This document shows, piece by piece, positions 5,643-9,088 of a stretch of 9,088 nucleotides of DNA; within the stretch, counting starts at the first letter, position 1, and each line of letters opens with the position of its first letter. The notes under the pieces were generated by a model, which did no database searches, had not been told where the DNA came from, and saw nothing but the letters and a program-made list of their open reading frames with translations. The translations under genes and the position numbers were made by a program. Source of the stretch: JBBDWZ01 sp050732575 (GTDB lineage: Bacteria > Gemmatimonadota > Gemmatimonadetes > Longimicrobiales > RSA9); assembly GCA_050732575.1 (NCBI GenBank), contig JBOHRF010000204.1, positions 1 through 9,088 of the forward strand. Direction: 5' to 3'.

Positions 5643-6209
5643 ATGCGCGCTACAAGAAAACCCACTGCCGTTCTGCTCATGCTCCCACTTATCGCCATGA
5701 CCGCGTGCTCCGATCCGGGCACGGGTCCCGCTGAATTGGATGCCGTCGACCGCGCCCTGGCCGATATAAGCATGATGAGCAACATGGGCGCGGGCGTGGC
5801 CGGTGAGCGGCCGCAAACTGTGCCCTGCCCGTTTGGAGGCTCACGTGTCACTGATGGAATGGTCACCACCGGTTTTGCTGATGGAGTGTACACTTGCGTT
5901 TGGGACCTCACTATGGCGTACCGTCACTGCGCATTGCGCGTCGATACCCTGACCATCGAACTGGATGGATTGACACACTCCGAGGGCCGGTCACGCACTC
6001 GGGTGCCCTCGGCCGCCGGCCAATCAGTGGTTCCACTAGAGCTGGATGGGCGCAACTGGGGTGAGATGACCACGCGCCTGGATACGCGCACACAGACGTG
6101 CAGCTTCGAAATGAGGCAGCGCTACGATCCGATCAAGAGCGAGATCCGTTTGACCGGGACATCATGTGGACGATCTATCGACATTGCTCGGCCAATAACA
6201 AACCGATAA
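5643..6209 (+). CDS. Small cysteine-containing lipoprotein, unknown function
   Basis: 188 residues from ATG 5643, 14 bp after the barrel/E-set gene, with CGAGG at 5633-5637. Reading frame upstream to 5448 is open but lies within the previous gene and is not protein-like. The N-terminus (MRATRKPTAVLLMLPLIAMT then AC at 21-22) is a lipoprotein signal with an M-T-A-C lipobox, a slightly weak match because of Met at -3. After Cys22 come five further cysteines (62, 85, 96, 153, 175) in a strand-rich mature part (GVYTCVWDLTMAY, CALRVDTLTIELDGL, QTCSFEMRQRYD, EIRLTGTSC); two disulfides are possible. It is probably the last gene of the sigma/E-set operon, since 207 bp without a gene follow. No family recognised. 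Confidence 0.8.
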   Translation: MRATRKPTAVLLMLPLIAMTACSDPGTGPAELDAVDRALADISMMSNMGAGVAGERPQTVPCPFGGSRVTDGMVTTGFADGVYTCVWDLTMAYRHCALRVDTLTIELDGLTHSEGRSRTRVPSAAGQSVVPLELDGRNWGEMTTRLDTRTQTCSFEMRQRYDPIKSEIRLTGTSCGRSIDIARPITNR

Positions 6210-6230
6210 GCGATTTGAGGACGAGTATGG

Positions 6231-6340
6231 TCCGTTCCCGAACGTCGTCGTGAACGTAGTCGTGCTCGTTCTCGTGCTCGTCCGTTAGTCCGTCATTCCT
6301 TTCTCGTGTCCGTCCTTTAACCCGTTATCCATTTTCCGTC
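6231..6340. repeat. Intergenic degenerate hexamer repeat (CGT every 6 nt)
   Basis: CGT occurs at 6243, 6249, 6255, 6261, 6267, 6273 and 6279, exactly six bases apart, and again in phase at 6291. Further CGT lie at 6305, 6311, 6323 and 6337 with a shifted phase. The units are variants of CGTNNT, such as CGTGCT and CGTTCT. There is no open reading frame of substance and no spacer structure as in CRISPR. The stretch fills the gap between the lipoprotein gene and the metalloprotease promoter. A similar phase (CG at 207, 219, 225, 231, 237) is present at about 200-270. Confidence 0.65.
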
Positions 6341-6346
6341 CCTGAC

Positions 6347-6376
6347 TTGCCTGTTCTGGGTATTTGCGCGTATAGT
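6347..6376 (+). promoter_or_regulatory. Candidate sigma70-type promoter for the metalloprotease gene
   Basis: TTGCCT (6347-6352) and TATAGT (6371-6376) are separated by 18 bp. The -10 box matches TATAAT at five of six positions; the -35 box keeps TTG. A transcript would start near 6383 and have a leader of about 35 nt before ATG 6417. Placement between the hexamer repeat and the gene fits. Confidence 0.5.
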
Positions 6377-6416
6377 CGGCCCGAGCTCCAAAACCTCCAA
6401 CCCCAAAAACAAACCC

Positions 6417-8972
6417 ATGCGCCCAACGATCGCCCAATACGGCGCGCGCTTGTTGGCGGCCGGCCTGATTCTGACAGGCTGCCGGTCAACGAGTGTGCCG
6501 GTGACCACCCGGCCGAACACACAGGCCAACCGTGTGACGGCACCCAGCCAGCAGAGTGAAGCGACGCGTCCGGCCTCGGCACCCCAGCAACCGCGCGCGC
6601 CAGCGGGTCCACGTCCGCTGCGGGAAGTCATTCCGGCCAGTGCTGCGGTGGACAGCGGCATGCTCATCGTCTACCGAACGGCGGATGACAAACTGTTCTT
6701 TCAGGTACCGGATGCGCTGTTGGAGCGAGAGCTTCTGATGATCAGCCGCTGGGCGCGCGTACCGCCCAACTTTGGCGGCTTTAATCCGGCCGGCTTTTCC
6801 GCGCAGGAGCAGGTGCTCACGTTCGAGAAGCGAGGCCAACGCATTCTGCTGCGCAAGCAATCGTACGATCAGGTGGCGGCGGACACTACACCCATCGCGC
6901 TGAGTGTGGAGGCCAACAACTTTGCGCCCATCATAGCATCGTTCCCGATCGCAGCCGTCGGTCCGGATTCAGCCAGCAGCGTGATCGAGGTCACCGAATT
7001 CTATAAGGGTGACACGCCGGCCATTAGCGGACTCGACCCAGCGCGTCGGCGCACCTACGGCGTGCGGCGGCTCGATCCGGAACGGAGCTTCATCAATCAC
7101 GCGCGCGCCTTTCCTCTCAATGTGGAAGTGCGGCACACGCAGACGTTCGATGCGGCAACGCCGCCGTCCAACGAGCATACCGGCGCGCTCACGCTCGAGA
7201 TGAATCAATCTCTGGTATTGTTGCCACGGGAGCCCATGCGGCCGCGGTACGCTGATGCGCGAGTGGGTTACTTCCGCACTTCACGGGTGAACTTCGGACT
7301 GCAGGATCAAAAGGCGCCGACTCAGGCTTTCATCCAGCGCTGGCGGCTGGAGCCCAGAGACCCAGCCGCGTACGCGCGTGGTGAAATGGTCGAGCCGGTG
7401 AAGCCCATCGTGTACTACCTGGATCCGGCCACACCCAACGAATATCGCCGCTGCGTGCAGCAAGGCGTGCAGGACTGGCAGCCGGCCTTCGAAAGTGCGG
7501 GCTTCAAGAACGCCATCCTGGCCAAATTACCACCCGCCAACGATCCAACCTGGGATCCTGAGGATGTGCGCTACTCGGTAGTGCGCTGGGCGGCCAGCAT
7601 GACGCGCAATGCGCAGGGGCCGAGTACCGCAGACCCGCGCACCGGGGAGATCATTGAGAGCGACATTGTGTGGTATCACAACCATCTGCGCTCGTATCGC
7701 AACCGCATCATGCTGGAGACGGGCGCGGCCAATCCGGGTGCACGCAAGCTGCCTATTGATGATTCACAGATGTGTGAAGCGATGCGTCAGGTGATTGCGC
7801 ACGAGGTCGGTCATGCGCTGGGTTTGCCCCACAACATGATTTCCAGCTCGGCCTATCCCGTGGATTCGCTGCGCTCGAAATCCTTTGCGCGCAAGTTTGG
7901 GGTGTCGCCGTCCATCATGGACTACGCGCGCCAGAACTACGTGGCGCAGCCAGGCGATGGTCTGGAGGGCGCCGATTTTCTGCGCCAGATCGGACCGTAC
8001 GACCACTACATCATCAACTGGGGATATCGTGCGTTGACGCAGGCGCGCACGCCCGAAGATGAACGCCCCATTCTGAACCAGTGGATCAAAGAAAAAGCGC
8101 ACGATCCGATGTATCGATTCCTGGACGGTCCGGATATGAACGCCGACCCGCGTGCGCAAACGGAAGACATTGGCAGCGATCCTGTGCAGGCCAGCGGCTA
8201 CGGCATTGCCAATCTGAAACGTGTTGTGCCGAATCTGCTCGAGTGGACAGCCAGGTCAGGCGACGACTACACGGATCTGGCCGAGCTCTACGGTGAAGCC
8301 ATTCAGATGTATTCAACGTACACGGGTCATGTGGTCAATGTGGTCGGCGGCATTTACACGGATCGCAAAACCGCGGATCAGCAAGGTGCCGTGTTTACTC
8401 CCGTATCCAAAGCCCGCCAGCAGACTGCGCTGTCCTTCCTCTCGGCGCAGGTTTTCGAAACGCCCACCTGGCTGCTGGAAGACGAGATCCTGGATCGCAT
8501 ATCGGTGAGCGGCCCTCAGACCGTTCAACAACGTCAGGCCGCTGTGTTGAACAATCTGCTCGCCACTAATCGACTGGGTCGCATGGTCGAAACTCAGTTG
8601 GAGCAGCCCAGCGCGGGTTATCCCGTGAGCGAATACCTGGGTGACGTGCGCACTGCCGTGTGGGGCGCTGCAGCGAGTACCGCGCGCGATCCTTACCGGC
8701 GCGCATTGCAGCGCGCCCACGTTGCGCGCATGGCCGCGCTCCTGGTAGATCCGCCGCCCGCTCCTGCGCCCGCGGGTGGAGGACCCACGGCCGCAACCGC
8801 GCCCCCGTTCAATGTTGGTTCCTCCGACCTGCGCGCATTGGCCCGCGCCCAGCTTATGGAAGTCCGGAGCAGCGCAAACGCTGCGGCCGCCCGCTCGACC
8901 GACGCCGTGGTGCGCGCCCATCTCCTGGACATTGCCGAGCGCATCAGGCAGGCGCTGGAGCCCGGCCGCTGA
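6417..8972 (+). CDS. Zinc-dependent metalloprotease lipoprotein (DUF5117/DUF4953-type, metzincin-like)
   Basis: 851 residues. A lipoprotein signal ends at L-T-G-C with Cys22, followed by a Thr/Pro/Gln/Ala-rich, probably disordered stretch (23-65). The N-terminal domain starts about residue 78 (GMLIVYRTADDKLFFQVPDA, then ELLMISRWARVPPNFGG) as in the DUF5117-containing metalloproteases common in Bacteroidota, Acidobacteriota and Gemmatimonadota. The catalytic part has HEVGHALGLPHN with zinc ligands His462, His466 and His472 and general base Glu463. The Met-turn S-I-M-D-Y follows at 499-503, so the active site is intact. The DUF4953-like C-terminal region runs to about 770. A Pro/Ala-rich linker (about 778-798) leads to a final helical segment. 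It should act outside the cytoplasm, anchored to a membrane. Substrate unknown. The start is preceded by an A/C-rich leader without Shine-Dalgarno; ATG 6417 is preferred because it gives a complete lipoprotein signal. Confidence 0.93.
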   Translation: MRPTIAQYGARLLAAGLILTGCRSTSVPVTTRPNTQANRVTAPSQQSEATRPASAPQQPRAPAGPRPLREVIPASAAVDSGMLIVYRTADDKLFFQVPDALLERELLMISRWARVPPNFGGFNPAGFSAQEQVLTFEKRGQRILLRKQSYDQVAADTTPIALSVEANNFAPIIASFPIAAVGPDSASSVIEVTEFYKGDTPAISGLDPARRRTYGVRRLDPERSFINHARAFPLNVEVRHTQTFDAATPPSNEHTGALTLEMNQSLVLLPREPMRPRYADARVGYFRTSRVNFGLQDQKAPTQAFIQRWRLEPRDPAAYARGEMVEPVKPIVYYLDPATPNEYRRCVQQGVQDWQPAFESAGFKNAILAKLPPANDPTWDPEDVRYSVVRWAASMTRNAQGPSTADPRTGEIIESDIVWYHNHLRSYRNRIMLETGAANPGARKLPIDDSQMCEAMRQVIAHEVGHALGLPHNMISSSAYPVDSLRSKSFARKFGVSPSIMDYARQNYVAQPGDGLEGADFLRQIGPYDHYIINWGYRALTQARTPEDERPILNQWIKEKAHDPMYRFLDGPDMNADPRAQTEDIGSDPVQASGYGIANLKRVVPNLLEWTARSGDDYTDLAELYGEAIQMYSTYTGHVVNVVGGIYTDRKTADQQGAVFTPVSKARQQTALSFLSAQVFETPTWLLEDEILDRISVSGPQTVQQRQAAVLNNLLATNRLGRMVETQLEQPSAGYPVSEYLGDVRTAVWGAAASTARDPYRRALQRAHVARMAALLVDPPPAPAPAGGGPTAATAPPFNVGSSDLRALARAQLMEVRSSANAAAARSTDAVVRAHLLDIAERIRQALEPGR

Positions 8973-8990
8973 GGCGGGTCGGGTGCTGGA

Positions 8991-9088
8991 TTAGCTACGA
9001 AAAAAAGTGAATACAGGGGAAATGATTTCGCCTTCGTCGGCTTCGACCGGGCGTGGGAACCGCTTCTGGGCCTTATGTTTAACTGACG
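8991..9088 (-). CDS. Possible 3' end of a convergent gene, partial
   Basis: On the minus strand a frame is open from the window edge to TAA at 8993-8991. It would encode about 32 residues ending in KRFPRPVEADEGEIISPVFT plus FFRS. Composition and codon choice look protein-like, and the stop lies 18 bp from the stop of the metalloprotease gene, as in convergent pairs. The evidence is only a short open frame; no family can be assigned. Confidence 0.3.
   Translation of the reverse strand, partial: SVKHKAQKRFPRPVEADEGEIISPVFTFFRS

Noticed and set aside
6231..6340. CRISPR array or tandem-repeat minisatellite.
   Set aside because: There are no repeats of 20 bases or more with unique spacers; only a 6-nt phase with variable units.
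8973..9088. Terminator for the metalloprotease gene.
   Set aside because: The A-run at 9000-9007 and short GCC/GGC pairings do not form a stable hairpin followed by T on the plus strand.

Overview
The window is about 60% GC and looks like chromosomal DNA of a Gemmatimonadota- or Acidobacteriota-like bacterium. This is inference from gene content: the C-terminus of a MacB/ADOP-type ABC permease, small secreted beta-barrel-like proteins, a membrane-anchored E-set (CBM48/AMPK-type) domain protein beside an ECF sigma factor, and a large lipoprotein metalloprotease of the DUF5117/DUF4953 type. No rRNA, tRNA or CRISPR array was seen.

Layout. 1-185 is the 3' end of an ABC transporter permease gene. 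It is followed by a near-perfect 19-bp inverted repeat (221-268) in DNA with 6-nt CG phasing. About 300-590 is a 3'-terminal fragment of a group II intron on the minus strand: the last ~45 codons of its reverse transcriptase/maturase, then a recognisable domain V hairpin. It abuts a 5'-truncated isoprenylcysteine carboxyl methyltransferase (ICMT) gene on the plus strand (about 587-868), which is probably a pseudogene. Two plus-strand genes follow: an exported beta-rich protein (903-1583) and a probable beta-propeller protein (1630-2658).

2876-6209 is the centrepiece: five plus-strand genes that overlap or nearly touch. They encode an ECF sigma factor; a single-pass membrane protein with an external CBM48-like domain in the anti-sigma position; an exported helical protein; an exported beta-barrel-like protein that ends in a second CBM48-like domain; and a cysteine-containing lipoprotein. 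The first three junctions overlap by 8, 1 and 4 nt and the last gap is 14 nt, so this is almost certainly one transcript. My inference is a cell-surface signalling system in which the E-set domains sense or bind a ligand (a glucan or a protein) outside the cytoplasm and control the sigma factor. I do not know a characterised example.

A second intergenic region with strict 6-nt CGT phasing (about 6230-6340) separates this operon from a sigma70-like promoter and an 851-residue zinc metalloprotease lipoprotein gene (6417-8972). That gene has an A/C-rich leader without a Shine-Dalgarno sequence. The last ~100 bases may hold the 3' end of a convergent minus-strand gene.
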